Positions 27,960 through 37,418 of a DNA stretch of 64,000 nucleotides are shown piece by piece. Location: assembly GCF_002910905.1 (NCBI RefSeq), contig NZ_NEUE01000244.1:1-64000 (forward strand). The letters are read 5' to 3'. The notes beneath the pieces were generated by a model. The model saw only the letters and a list, made by a program, of their open reading frames with translations. It searched no databases and was not told the DNA's origin. Both the position numbers and the translations under genes were made by a program. How positions within the stretch are numbered: position 1 is the stretch's first letter; the number at the start of each line of letters is the position of its first letter. This DNA comes from Streptomyces sp. SM11. Its GTDB lineage: Bacteria; Actinomycetota; Actinomycetes; Streptomycetales; Streptomycetaceae.

Positions 27960-29204
27960 CTAACCGATCTCCACCACCCGCGCCCACGCCGGCGGTCGGC
28001 GAGGGACGTAGTCGGGGTTGTCCTCGTCCCAGGAGCGGCGCCTGTGGTCCCTCGGGAACAGGCCGATGACCGTGCGGCAGGCCGGTTGCGTGGCGGGCCA
28101 CGGTGTCTGCCCGTCGGTCAGGACCACGATGGCGTCGGGGCGGGGATGGGAACGGAGCGCCTTGGCGAAGCCCGTGCGCAGATCCGTACCGCCGCCTCCC
28201 AGCAGCGGGATGCCCTCGGCCTGGCACAGCGGGTGCACGACCCGGGTCGCCGCGTCGCAGGCGAGGACGGTGACCAGGTCGCGGCTGCCGCCCACCGCAC
28301 GGGAGATGGCGGCGACCTCCCGGAGGGCGCTGCCCAGTTCGACGTCGCTGACCGAGCCGGAGGTGTCGATGACGACGGAGACCCGGGGCGGTCGGCGGCG
28401 GAGGCTCGGCAGGACGACGCCGGGCAGTCCGGTGGAGCGGCGCGACGGACGGCCGTAGGTGTAGTCCTCCCCCGCGCCGGGCCCCGAGGCGGCCGAACGG
28501 ACAGCGGCGCCCAGCAGATCCCGCCAGGCCTGCGGAGGATGGAACGCCTCCTCCGCCCATCGCTTCCACCCCTTCGAGGCGTTTCCCGGCCGTCCTGTGA
28601 TGCCCTGCGCCACCCGGAAGCGGACCGCGTCTTGTTCGTGCGCGCTGAGCCCGTGCGCGCCGTCGGGCCCCAGATCCCATTCCCGCTCCAGCCCGTCGGC
28701 GCCGCTTCCGCAGTCCAGCCAGGCCAGGTCCTGGGTGCGCGATCCGAGGCGGAACTGGTACAGGTAGTCCTCCATCAGCTCGCCGGGCCGCAGGTGCAGA
28801 GTCGACGGGCAGACGATGCCCTTCGGGCTGGCCAGGCCGTCGCCGTACACGTCGTCGTTGATCTCGCAGTCGGCGGCGATGTTCATCCTCAGTCGCTCCC
28901 CCGGGCCGGTCAGCCCGCGCTGCCGGGCGACCCGGTCGCTGCGGCCGTGGTGGTCGCGCAGCAGGTGCGACACCTCGTGGACCCAGACCCCGGCCAGCTC
29001 CTCGACGGGGGTCCGGGCCACGAAGGGCGGCGAGACGTAGCACCGCCAGTGCCGGTCGACGGCCATGGTCGGGACCTGCCGTGACTCCACGGTGTGCAGG
29101 GCGAACAGCGCGGTCGCCAGGTAGGGGCGGGCCCGGGCCGCCTGCAGGCGGGCGGCGAAGAGTCTGTCCAGGTCGAGCGCGTTCGGCGCGTCCGTCGTCG
29201 TCAT
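27960..29204 (-). CDS. vWA protein with metallopeptidase-like N-terminal domain (DUF2201-type)
   Basis: The 414-residue product begins with a metallopeptidase-like domain containing VWVHEVSHLLRDHHGRSDR near residue 75 (HExxH zinc motif) and NIAADCEINDD at ~107. It ends in a von Willebrand A domain with the MIDAS-type VVIDTSGSVSD near residue 275 and VVLTDGQTPWP near 370. This combination is known from DUF2201-type partners of MoxR ATPases. The ATG at 29204 overlaps the stop of the upstream AAA+ gene as ATGA, so the two are coupled. MoxR-vWA pairs act as chaperone-like machines that insert cofactors or remodel complexes; the client here is unknown. Confidence 0.85.
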   Translation of the reverse strand: MTTTDAPNALDLDRLFAARLQAARARPYLATALFALHTVESRQVPTMAVDRHWRCYVSPPFVARTPVEELAGVWVHEVSHLLRDHHGRSDRVARQRGLTGPGERLRMNIAADCEINDDVYGDGLASPKGIVCPSTLHLRPGELMEDYLYQFRLGSRTQDLAWLDCGSGADGLEREWDLGPDGAHGLSAHEQDAVRFRVAQGITGRPGNASKGWKRWAEEAFHPPQAWRDLLGAAVRSAASGPGAGEDYTYGRPSRRSTGLPGVVLPSLRRRPPRVSVVIDTSGSVSDVELGSALREVAAISRAVGGSRDLVTVLACDAATRVVHPLCQAEGIPLLGGGGTDLRTGFAKALRSHPRPDAIVVLTDGQTPWPATQPACRTVIGLFPRDHRRRSWDEDNPDYVPRRPPAWARVVEIG

Positions 29205-30454
29205 CGGCCCGCCGTCGCCTTCGCCGTGACCCGGGCCGCGGCCCGGTCCGCGCGCCCGGACACGGAGACGACGCCCGCGAGCTGTTCGATGGAGGCCGGT
29301 ACGTCCCAGTCCTCCTGGCGCAGCGCGGCGAGGGTCGTCGCCGGGACGACCACCAGATCCGGGGCTCCGGACTCCAGCGCCCGGACGAGCAGCGCCCACG
29401 CCGCGTCCCAACGGGCCCTGTCCGGGCGGGCGCGGACCGCCGCGACGACCCCGTCCAGCGCGGCCTGGCGGAGATCGCCGCGCTCGGGCAGGACGGCGCC
29501 CGCCGGGTCGGCGAGGATGTCCTCGGGGTCCGGAAGGTCCATCCGGTCCAGGCTCGCCAGCAGTTCAAGGCCCGGGCCGTCCCCGACCGTGCCCCTGACC
29601 AGCAAGGACAGCACGTCCCGGGAGGAGCCGGCGGCGGTCGCGAAGGCGATCAGGTTCAGCGTCATTTCCCAGCTGCGCGGCGAGGGCCACGGGCCGCCCC
29701 GGCGGGTCTCCGTGGTGGGCAGCCGGTGCACGAGCGTGGGGCGGGCGGAGAGGAGTCCGCACACCGCACGGCGGGCGAAGTCCACGGCCTCGGGCAGCTT
29801 TTCGGGGTCGAGGCGGGGCAGTGTCGCGCGGGGCCAGGTGCCGGCGAGTCCTCGTACGACGACCTCGTGGTCGTGGGTCCACTGGAGGCGGACGAAACGG
29901 TTGGCGAGCGGCGGGCTCAGCTCCCAGCCGTCGGCCGCCGAGGAGCGCGGGTTGGCGGCGGCCACGATCCTTACGCCGGGCGGGAGTTGCAGTGCTCCGA
30001 TCCGCCGCTCCAGTACGAGGCGGAGGAGCGCGGCCTGCACGGCGGGGGGCGCGGTGGAGAGCTCGTCGAGGAACAGCAGCCCGCGCCCCGCCCGTACGAG
30101 CCGAACGGCCCAGTCCGGCGGGGCCATCGGCACTCCCTGCTCGGCGGGGTCGTCGCCGACGACGGGCAGCCCGGAGAAGTCGGACGGCTCGTGCACGCTG
30201 GCGATGACCGTGGTGAGCGGCAGGTCCAGGGAGTCCGCGAGCTGGGTGAGGGCCGCGGTCTTGCCGATGCCCGGCTCACCCCAGAGCAGCACGGGCAGGT
30301 CGGCGGAGACCGCCAGGGTCAGCGCCTCCAGCTGGATGTCGGGACGCGGCTCGGTGGTGGTGTCGCGGAGAAGGCTCATCAGCGCGTCGGCGACGGCGAG
30401 TTCTGAGACGGGGGCGGCATCGGCGGGCGCGGCGGACGGAGTGTGCAACAGCAT
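29201..30454 (-). CDS. MoxR-type AAA+ ATPase
   Basis: The 417-residue ATPase has Walker A LWGEPGIGKTAAL near residue 57, Walker B GLLFLDELSTAPP near 125, a sensor 1 VAAANPRSS and the arginine-finger region SPPLANRFVRL. The long C-terminal part (~200 residues) is larger than in minimal MoxR proteins. The ATG at 30454 follows AGGTGA; its TGA overlaps the start of the vWA gene. It probably forms a hexamer that works on the vWA protein and on the third gene product of this unit. Confidence 0.9.
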   Translation of the reverse strand: MLLHTPSAAPADAAPVSELAVADALMSLLRDTTTEPRPDIQLEALTLAVSADLPVLLWGEPGIGKTAALTQLADSLDLPLTTVIASVHEPSDFSGLPVVGDDPAEQGVPMAPPDWAVRLVRAGRGLLFLDELSTAPPAVQAALLRLVLERRIGALQLPPGVRIVAAANPRSSAADGWELSPPLANRFVRLQWTHDHEVVVRGLAGTWPRATLPRLDPEKLPEAVDFARRAVCGLLSARPTLVHRLPTTETRRGGPWPSPRSWEMTLNLIAFATAAGSSRDVLSLLVRGTVGDGPGLELLASLDRMDLPDPEDILADPAGAVLPERGDLRQAALDGVVAAVRARPDRARWDAAWALLVRALESGAPDLVVVPATTLAALRQEDWDVPASIEQLAGVVSVSGRADRAAARVTAKATAGR

Positions 30455-30558
30455 GGGAGATCACCTGGTGGTGTGCGAGAGGGCGAATGGGCATGGGTGG
30501 GTACGGGGCGGGCAGGCGCGGTGCGGTGCGGGGACCGACAGGCCCGGCAGCCCCGGGG

Positions 30559-32067
30559 TCAGCGGACGGCTGTGTGGCGCGGGCGCCGGGCCCGGCGGGG
30601 CCGGGGGTCGACGGGGCGGCGAGGGTCCGAGCGGCGACGGATGGGGCCGGGCCCGAGCAGGTCGGCCCGGAACAGTCCGTAGGTGATCCGCCGTTGTGCG
30701 GCGGCTTCCAGTTCGTCCCGCAGCGGGCCGTTGCGCAGCACCGCCTCCGGACCGAGCAGCCCTTCCACGACGGCCAGCGCACCGGCGATGTCCCCGTGGT
30801 CGAGGCGTTCCCGGACACCGGTGAGGCAGTCCGGCCGCCGGTACGCCTCGTCGATGGCCTGGAGGCAGGGCAGCGGAGTACCGGTCAGGGCGACCAGCAG
30901 CTCTTCGCGGCGGATCTCGGCCGGGTCGTGGTCCAGCGGAGCGAGGGCGCCTTCGACCAGGCCGATCCGGTGCTGCGCTCCCCGGCATTCCACGAGGCGC
31001 GAGGTTCCCGCCCGGTCCCCGGTACGCGAGCCGGCCGATGCCGGAACCGGGGCCGATGCCGATACCTGAACCCGAACCGATGCCGGAGCCGGGAGATCCG
31101 GCACGAGGGCCCCCGCTACCAGCGGGTGCAGCTGACCTGCCTCGATCGCCCCGGTACGGAGCAGGTCGAGGTCGGGCAGCACCCAGGTGGCCGCGTCCGG
31201 CAGCACCGGTGACGCGGTCGGCCCCCGGTCCGGGGTGACGGCGGCGATCCGCGCCACAGGCGTTCCGCGGCTGTCCGCCTCCCCGGCCGCCATGTGCAGG
31301 AGAAGGCGACTCCGGCCGCCCAGCCGCACGCTCACCGTTCCGCCCGGCCCCTGGCCCTCGGCCCGGAGCAGGATCGCCGCCTCCGCCGCCCACCGATCGA
31401 CGGCGCAGCGGCGGTCCGCCGGCACGGCGCTCCACAGGTCCGGTTCAGCGGCCGCAGCAGCATCGCCGGTTGACCGGTCGTCGACGCCGGAGCGGATGCG
31501 CAGCTCATCGGCCCTGCGCGCATCCCACAGGTGACGATGCAGGTCGAGGCGGTAGCGCCGGTTCGGATGCGGGTGAGGGTGACGGCGGGCGCCCGGCTCG
31601 GTGTGCGAACCGTCCCACAGTGCGAGGCTGATCCGCTGCCCGGCGTCCGCCCAGGCGGGCGGGGTCCGGACGACCAGGTGCAGGGGGCCCGGCCCGTCGC
31701 GCTCGGGTGGGTCGTAGCGGGCCAGGGCGATGGTCAGCCCCGGGCGCAGCAGCCCGTGCGGGGCGATGCGCGGCAGGTGCCAGCGCAGCAGGTCAGGAGC
31801 CAGCCGGCGAAGGTCCGCCCGGATGCGGGCGGCGAGTTCGGGGCCGTGGCCGCGTGCCACGGAGCGGAGGCGGAAGTCGATGTCGACGCCTGCCGCGGCG
31901 CACGCTCCTGCCCAGTCCCCGGCCTCACGGCGGACGGTCGCAGTCTCGATCATCGGGGCCGGCACGGCGAACTCGCGCACGCGCGGCCAGAAGGACGGGG
32001 AGGACAGGAAGGAAGGGGAGGACAGGAAGGACGGGCGGGAATCCCGGTTCGCGGTCGAAGTGAGCAT
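30559..32067 (-). CDS. Hypothetical first gene of the MoxR-vWA unit
   Basis: The 502-residue protein is mainly hydrophilic and alpha-helical with no membrane segment. I recognise no catalytic motif. Visible features are an N-terminal repeat (FLSSPS twice, encoded by 18-bp DNA repeats), a histidine/proline-rich HPHPHPNRR near residue 170, a Val/Ala/Pro-rich linker near 335, and a basic C-terminus (RRRSDPRRPVDPRPRRARR). The ATG at 32067 has AAGG 9 nt upstream; a later ATG (MIETATVRREAG) would remove the repeat region. It lies 104 bp upstream of the AAA+ gene on the same strand and is probably co-transcribed. Position suggests an adaptor or substrate of the AAA+/vWA machine, which is inference. 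Confidence 0.65.
   Translation of the reverse strand: MLTSTANRDSRPSFLSSPSFLSSPSFWPRVREFAVPAPMIETATVRREAGDWAGACAAAGVDIDFRLRSVARGHGPELAARIRADLRRLAPDLLRWHLPRIAPHGLLRPGLTIALARYDPPERDGPGPLHLVVRTPPAWADAGQRISLALWDGSHTEPGARRHPHPHPNRRYRLDLHRHLWDARRADELRIRSGVDDRSTGDAAAAAEPDLWSAVPADRRCAVDRWAAEAAILLRAEGQGPGGTVSVRLGGRSRLLLHMAAGEADSRGTPVARIAAVTPDRGPTASPVLPDAATWVLPDLDLLRTGAIEAGQLHPLVAGALVPDLPAPASVRVQVSASAPVPASAGSRTGDRAGTSRLVECRGAQHRIGLVEGALAPLDHDPAEIRREELLVALTGTPLPCLQAIDEAYRRPDCLTGVRERLDHGDIAGALAVVEGLLGPEAVLRNGPLRDELEAAAQRRITYGLFRADLLGPGPIRRRSDPRRPVDPRPRRARRPRHTAVR
31991..32038. repeat. 18-bp in-frame tandem repeat
   Basis: AAGGACGGGGAGGACAGG at 31991 recurs with one change at 32009 and in part at 32027. 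On the minus strand it encodes FLSSPS units at the start of the hypothetical protein. The length is a multiple of three, so copy number can change without breaking the frame. Confidence 0.7.
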
Positions 32068-32073
32068 CAGCAC

Positions 32074-32389
32074 TCACCTTGCGCGGACGGGTCCCCCAAT
32101 CTGTTCATGGAGTGAGTCATCGCCGGGAGCCTAGCTCCGGTCACCGGGATCTGCCAGAGCTTTTTCCTCCGGTGGAACGCCGACCGGACGCCGTCAGGGC
32201 GCCCGCATCGCCCTGAGCAGCACTAACGAGCCACTCCACTGTCCGGAACAAGACGGCTCCCCCGTCGCCCCGTGCCGCCGGTGGACCTGGAACGCCCGCA
32301 CCGGCCAGACTCGTCCCCAATCACGCAGTGGTCGGCCCCGTCCACGTCGACCGCATCCGCACAATCCCGGGGGACTTGTCCTCCGATCC
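32074..32389. other. Intergenic stretch with no gene seen
   Basis: About 315 bp between the start of the hypothetical gene and the helicase remnant. It should hold the promoter of the MoxR-vWA unit on the minus strand. I see no convincing gene, operator or terminator. Confidence 0.5.
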
Positions 32390-33847
32390 CGAGTTCAGGG
32401 CAGCGCGACCGCTCTCCTGGACGTTGGGTCCGCCGCTGCTGATGATCTGTGCGATCTGCACGCGGAAGTCGTCGGACGCGGCCATGTACTGGCCCGTCTC
32501 CAGGAATACTCCGGCCCCGCCCAGGTCACCGGTGGCCCGGGCACGGGGAAGACCGTCGTCGCACTGCACCGCGTACGGCATCTGCTGGGGCACCTGCGCG
32601 ACGGCGACCGCATCCTGCTGACCACGTACACGAACGCGCTCGTGGCCGCGCTGCGCGACGGGCTGGCCACGCTGGTGGAGGACGAGGCCCTGCGCGACCG
32701 CGTCGACATCATGACCGTCGACGCGTTCGCGGGGCGTGTCGTGTCCACATCGCGACGTCCCCTGCGAGGCGGCGAGGAAGAGACGCGGTGGGGGCAGGCG
32801 GCGCGGGCGACCGGGTTCTCCGGGACCGGGCAGTTCCTGGCTCAGGAGTACAAACACGTCGTCCTGGCGCAGGATCTGCGCACCCTGGAGGGGTACGAGA
32901 GCTGTGAGCGGCGGGGGCGCGGCAGTGCCCTGCCCAGCTCCTCGCGCGCGCTGGTGTGGCGCACGATCGAGGAGTTCACCGGTCGGCTGTCGGCCGACGG
33001 GCTGCGCACCTATCTCGGTACCTGTGCGGAGGTGGCGGACCTGCTGGAGTCCTGTGGCCCGCGCTATCGGCACGTCGTCGTGGACCAGGCGCAGGACCTG
33101 CATCCCGTGCAGTGGCGGTTGCTGCGGGCGGCCGCCCCGTCCCGCCCGGACGACCTGTTCATCGCGGGCGATCCGCACCAACGGATCTACGACTCGAAGG
33201 TGTCGCTGAAGGCCGTCGGGGTGAGGGTCGCCGGACGTTTGACGAAGATGCGCAAGAACTACCGCTCCACGCACGAGATCCTCAGTTGGGCGACCGCGCT
33301 GCTGGTCGGGCGGCCCTTCGAGCAGCTCGCGGACGACGCGCGCAACGAGACCCTGCTGGGCTACCGCTCGTCCCTGCACGGCACACGGCCCGAAATGCTC
33401 GGGGCGGCATCGGAGGCAGCGGAACTGGACGGGCTCGTGGAGCGGGTGCGCGGCTGGCTCGACAGCGGCATCGCCGCGGGCGAGATCGAGGTCAGCGCCC
33501 GGTTCAACAAGAACGGCGACAAGGCGGTGGACCGGCTCAGGCAGGCCGGCATTCCCGCGGCTCGCCTGCGGGGCGACACGGTTTCGGAGGCGGATGCCGT
33601 CCAGGTCGGCACCATGCACGCCTTCAAGGGTCTGGAGTTCCGGTCGGTCGCGGTCATCGGCGCGAGCGTCGGCGCACTCCCGTTCCCCAAGGCGGTGACA
33701 CCCATCGAGGTCGACCGCCTTCAGCACGCCGCCGACCTGCTGGCGGAACGCTGCCTGCTCTTCGTGGCATGCACGCGGGCGCGGGACGACCTGTACGTGT
33801 CGTGGACCGGGGAGCCCAGCACCTTCCTGGTGGAGGCCGGGGTGTGA
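32390..33847 (+). pseudogene. UvrD/Rep-type DNA helicase, 5'-truncated
   Basis: The frame includes the P-loop QVTGGPGTGKTVVALHRV (from 32522), ILLTTYTNALVAAL, the DExx-box counterpart VVVDQAQDLHPVQW, FIAGDPHQRIYDSK, KNYRSTHEIL, GTMHAFKGLEF and FVACTRARDDLYV, which are motifs I to VI of superfamily 1A helicases. The motif II acidic pair is altered: DQAQD instead of DEAQD. No ATG or GTG lies in frame before the P-loop; the first GTG (32642) is after it and would give a 401-residue protein lacking Walker A. Upstream of ~32390 the expected N-terminal domain is not recognisable. I call it a truncated, probably inactive gene; a CTG or TTG start cannot be excluded. Confidence 0.7.
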
Positions 33848-34092
33848 GCAGCGGCCGTGCCGCATCGCCGTCCCCTGGGTCCCGGCGGCCCCCACAACCT
33901 CCCCGGTAGCAAGGCATCTTCCGTTGCGCACCATACGTGGCGAAGTTGTCCGGTGGCGGCAGCGACGAACCGCACGAGTACACCGTGACCGGCTGAGCGG
34001 GGGACGAACGGCAGCGGACGGACCGCTCCCCCGCGTGGGGTGCGGCCCGTCCTCGTACCGACGTCGGATGGGTCCGGAAGGAGGGCGCCCGG

Positions 34093-34482
34093 TCAGAAGA
34101 AGGCCCCGCACCTCAGCAGTACGTTCGCGTACGGCCGGGCCTCCCCCGTCCGTACGATCAGGCGGGCGGCGGGCGTGAGCGCCTTCAGGTCGTCGTGCGG
34201 GACCAGTTCCAGCCCGGGGAAGTGACCGTCCAGGAGCACCGCGGCCTCCGGGTTGGCCTCGCGGATCTCCTCGGCGGCCGTCGCCCCCTCCACGACCAGC
34301 TCGTCGAGGAGGCCGTCCAGCACCTCGGCGAACGACGGGGTTCCGGCGCGGAAGGCCAGGTCGACGACGCGGGGGCCGGGTGGGATCGGCATGCCGGCGT
34401 CGCAGATCAGGACGCCGTCGCCGTGGCCGAGTTCGGCGATCGCGCCCGCCAGATGGCGGTTGAGGATGCCTGACTTCTTCAC
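34093..34482 (-). CDS. rbsD: D-ribose pyranase
   Basis: The 129-residue protein matches RbsD: KKSGILNRHLAGAIAELGHGD at the N-terminus with the catalytic histidine, a CDAGMPIP loop, VDLAFRAGTPSF, and GEARPYANVLLRCGAFF at the end. RbsD interconverts the pyranose and furanose forms of ribose so that ribokinase can use it. Its ATG overlaps the rbsK stop as ATGA; it is the last gene of the ribose operon. Confidence 0.95.
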   Translation of the reverse strand: MKKSGILNRHLAGAIAELGHGDGVLICDAGMPIPPGPRVVDLAFRAGTPSFAEVLDGLLDELVVEGATAAEEIREANPEAAVLLDGHFPGLELVPHDDLKALTPAARLIVRTGEARPYANVLLRCGAFF

Positions 34483-35402
34483 AGCGCGTCGACCTCCTCC
34501 AGCGTCGGGAACGACTCCTGCGCCCCCCGCGCCGTGACCGCGGCCGCGCCCACCCGGGCCGCGAAGGCCGCCGCCTCCCGCAGATCGTCGCCACGGCCCA
34601 GCCGCCAGGCCAGGGCCGCCGTGAACGCGTCCCCGGCGCCGGTCGTGTCGAGGGCTTCGACCTTCGGGCTGACCAGATGGTCCAGGGAGTCCGTGCGGCT
34701 GTCGGCCACCAAGGCCCCGGCGGCGCCCAGGGTGACCACGACCGAGCGGGGGCCGAGCGCGAGCAGCGCCGGAACCCAGTCGTGCGGGGTCTTCCCCGCG
34801 CCGTCGCCGAGGATGTACCGCGCCTCGTGCTCGTTGACCACCAGCGGATCGCAGGCGGCGAGCACCTCGTCGGGGAGCGGGGCGGGCGGGGACGGGTTGA
34901 GGACGAGGCGGGTGTCCGGCCCCCGGCCGCGTACCGTCTCGGCCACCGTGTCCAGGGGGATCTCCAGCTGTACGGAGATGACCCGGGCGGCGGCCAGCAG
35001 CGGGGCCGCCGCCCGGACGTCCTCGGGGGTGAGGCGTCCGTTGGCCCCCGGCGAGACCACGATGCTGTTGTCGCCCGAGGGGTCGACGGTGATCAGCGCG
35101 ACGCCCGTGGGGGCTCCGCCCACCAGGACGCCGTCCGTGTCCACGCCCGCCGCACGCTGGGTCTCCAGCAGCAGGCGTCCGTGGTCGTCGTCGCCGACCC
35201 GGGCGAGCAGGGCCGTCCTGGCGCCGAGGCGGGCGGCGGCCAGCGACTGGTTGGCACCCTTGCCGCCGGGGTGGACGGCCAGGTCGGAGCCGAGGACCGT
35301 CTCGCCGGGCGCGGGGCGACGCTCGACGCCGATCACCAGGTCGGCGTTGGCCGACCCGACGACCAGCAGGTCGTACCGGTCGTCGGGGGCGTTGTCGTGC
35401 AT
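34479..35402 (-). CDS. rbsK: Ribokinase
   Basis: The 307-residue PfkB-family sugar kinase has the N-terminal VGSANADLV and HPGGKGANQSLAAARLG signature and the C-terminal DTTGAGDAFTAAL signature with the catalytic aspartate. It phosphorylates ribose at O-5 with ATP. The ATG at 35402 is preferred over an upstream in-frame start at 35450 because AGGAAG lies upstream of it. It follows the fused transporter gene by 57 bp and overlaps rbsD by 4 bp. Confidence 0.95.
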   Translation of the reverse strand: MHDNAPDDRYDLLVVGSANADLVIGVERRPAPGETVLGSDLAVHPGGKGANQSLAAARLGARTALLARVGDDDHGRLLLETQRAAGVDTDGVLVGGAPTGVALITVDPSGDNSIVVSPGANGRLTPEDVRAAAPLLAAARVISVQLEIPLDTVAETVRGRGPDTRLVLNPSPPAPLPDEVLAACDPLVVNEHEARYILGDGAGKTPHDWVPALLALGPRSVVVTLGAAGALVADSRTDSLDHLVSPKVEALDTTGAGDAFTAALAWRLGRGDDLREAAAFAARVGAAAVTARGAQESFPTLEEVDAL

Positions 35403-35459
35403 GGGCGTGCTTCCTGCTTTCGTCGGTCCGGGATCAACGGGGCGGTTCACGGTCCGGGT

Positions 35460-37418
35460 TCAGGAGAAGTCGGCGACGTTCTCCCGGGTGACCACCTTGA
35501 CCGGCACCTTCACCGTGCTCTCGACCTTCTCGTCCTTCGCGGCCTTCACGGCGTTCCGCACCGCGATCTTCCCCAGTTCGGCGGGCTGCTGGGCCACCGA
35601 AGCGTGCAGCGTGCCGGCCTCGACCGCCTTCAGACCGTCCGGGGTCCCGTCGAAACCGACGACCGAGACCGACTTTCCGGCCTTGCTGCCGAGCGCCTTG
35701 ACCGCGCCGAGTGCCATCTCGTCGTTCTCGGCGAAGACGCCGGTGATGCCGGGGTGCGACTGGACGAGGTTGGTCATGACGTCCAGGCCCTTGGTGCGGT
35801 CGAAGTCCGCGGGCTGCTTGGCGACCACCTTGATGCCGGGGTACGCCTTGAGTCCCTCGGCGAAACCGGCCCCGCGCTCACGGCTGGCGGAGGTGCCCGC
35901 CGTGCCCTGGAGGATGACGATGCTGCCCTTGCCGCCGAGTTTGTCGGCCAGCGCGTCGGCGGCGAGCTTGCCGCCCGCCACGTTGTCCGAGGCGACGAGC
36001 GTGGCGGTGTCCGCCTTGTTGACGCCCCGGTCGGCGGCGATCACGGGGATGTCCGCCTTGTTGGCGCTGCGGACGCCCGGTCCGACGGCGTCCGAGTCCA
36101 CCGGGTTGACGATGATCGAGGAGACGCCCGAACTGGTGAAGTTCTGGAGCTGGTTGGCCTGCTGGGAGGCGTCGTTCTGGGCGTCGGTGACGGTGAGGTC
36201 GATGCCCGCCTTCTCGGCCTCCGCCTGTGCGCCTTCCTTCATCTGCACGAAGAAGGGGTTGTTGAGCGTGGAGAGCGACATGCCGACCCTTGTCGTGCCG
36301 CCGGACGAGCCGGGGTTGAAGAAGGAGACCGCGCCGACGACGAGGGCGACACAGAGCGCCGCACCTGCGAGCTTGAGCGCTCCCTTGCGGCCGGCCCCCG
36401 GTGCGCCGGGTGCGGATCCCGCCGACGAGGCCGCTCCCGAACCGGCCTTGCGGCGCAGCGTGTCGAGCAGGACGGCGAGTGCGATGACGACGCCGATGAC
36501 GACCTGCTGCCAGAACGCCGACACGGAGAGGAGGTTGAGGCCGTTGCGGAGGACCGCGAGGATGAGCGCGCCGATCAGGGTGCCGGAGGCCTTGCCCACG
36601 CCGCCGGCCAGGCTCGCCCCGCCGATGACGACGGCGGCGATGGCGTCGAGTTCGTACCCCTGGGCGGCCTGCGGCTGGGCGGAGACGAGGCGCGAGGCCA
36701 GGACGATGCCCGCGACGGCGGCGAAGAGGCCGGACAGCGCGTAGATGACGATCTTCTGGCGCTTGACGCGGAGGCCGGAGAGCCGGGCCGCTTCCTCGTT
36801 GCCGCCGATCGCGTACATCGAGCGGCCGATGAAGGTGCGCCCGAGGACGATCGCGGTGATCAGGCCCATCGCGATCATCACGAGGACCGGTACGGGGAGC
36901 CAGCCGCCGAGCGTGTCGCCGAGCCGCGAGACCGACTCGGGGAACGCGATCGGGCTGCCCTGCGAGATGACGAGGGAGAGGCCGCGGGCGATCGAGAGCA
37001 TCGCCAGCGTCGCGATGAACGGCGGGAGTCTGCCGTACGAGACGAGGGCGCCGTTCACGAAGCCGCAGGCGATGCCCGTGGCGATCGCGAGCACGACCGC
37101 GAGGACGACCGGCACCCCGGCGGAGGTCGCCGACCAGGCGAGGACCGTCGCGGACAGGGCCGCCACCGAACCGACGGACAGGTCGATGCCCGCCGAGACG
37201 ATGACGAAGGTGACGCCGAACGCGAGGATGGCGGTGACGGCGGCCTGGACGCCGACGTTCAGCAGGTTCTGGGTGGTCAGGAAGTCGCCGGAGAGCAGCG
37301 ACATCACCACCACCAGGACGACCAGGGCGCTCAGCGCGCCGTTGTCGAGCAGGACGCGGCGTATCACGGAGACTCCGCCGCCCGTTCCCGCGTCACTCCT
37401 GGCTGTCTCAGTGGCCAC
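35460..37418 (-). CDS. Ribose ABC transporter, permease fused to substrate-binding protein
   Basis: One 652-residue polypeptide joins two normally separate proteins. Residues ~20-330 are an RbsC-type permease with ~8-10 membrane helices and the family signatures GIDLSVGSVAAL and GGASLAGGVGKASGTLIGA. A Gly/Ala-rich linker leads to one more helix (LKLAGAALCVALVVGAVSFF, ~350-370) that anchors a periplasmic-binding domain on the outside (~376-652; NNPFFVQMKEGAQAEA, VSVVGFDGTPDG). The fusion tethers the ribose receptor to its channel, a solution seen in some actinobacteria. The GTG start overlaps rbsA by 11 bp. Signature loops of both halves look intact. Confidence 0.93.
   Translation of the reverse strand: MATETARSDAGTGGGVSVIRRVLLDNGALSALVVLVVVMSLLSGDFLTTQNLLNVGVQAAVTAILAFGVTFVIVSAGIDLSVGSVAALSATVLAWSATSAGVPVVLAVVLAIATGIACGFVNGALVSYGRLPPFIATLAMLSIARGLSLVISQGSPIAFPESVSRLGDTLGGWLPVPVLVMIAMGLITAIVLGRTFIGRSMYAIGGNEEAARLSGLRVKRQKIVIYALSGLFAAVAGIVLASRLVSAQPQAAQGYELDAIAAVVIGGASLAGGVGKASGTLIGALILAVLRNGLNLLSVSAFWQQVVIGVVIALAVLLDTLRRKAGSGAASSAGSAPGAPGAGRKGALKLAGAALCVALVVGAVSFFNPGSSGGTTRVGMSLSTLNNPFFVQMKEGAQAEAEKAGIDLTVTDAQNDASQQANQLQNFTSSGVSSIIVNPVDSDAVGPGVRSANKADIPVIAADRGVNKADTATLVASDNVAGGKLAADALADKLGGKGSIVILQGTAGTSASRERGAGFAEGLKAYPGIKVVAKQPADFDRTKGLDVMTNLVQSHPGITGVFAENDEMALGAVKALGSKAGKSVSVVGFDGTPDGLKAVEAGTLHASVAQQPAELGKIAVRNAVKAAKDEKVESTVKVPVKVVTRENVADFS

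Noticed and set aside
27960..30454. Functional pairing of the MoxR/vWA genes with the effector-associated-domain remnant at 1.1-1.8 kb
   Set aside because: vWA-MoxR-associated adaptors exist, but the remnant is 26 kb away and broken, so no link can be supported.
32328..32621. Alternative plus frame starting VVGPVHVDRIRTIPG before the helicase
   Set aside because: It does not join the helicase frame and has no recognisable domain.
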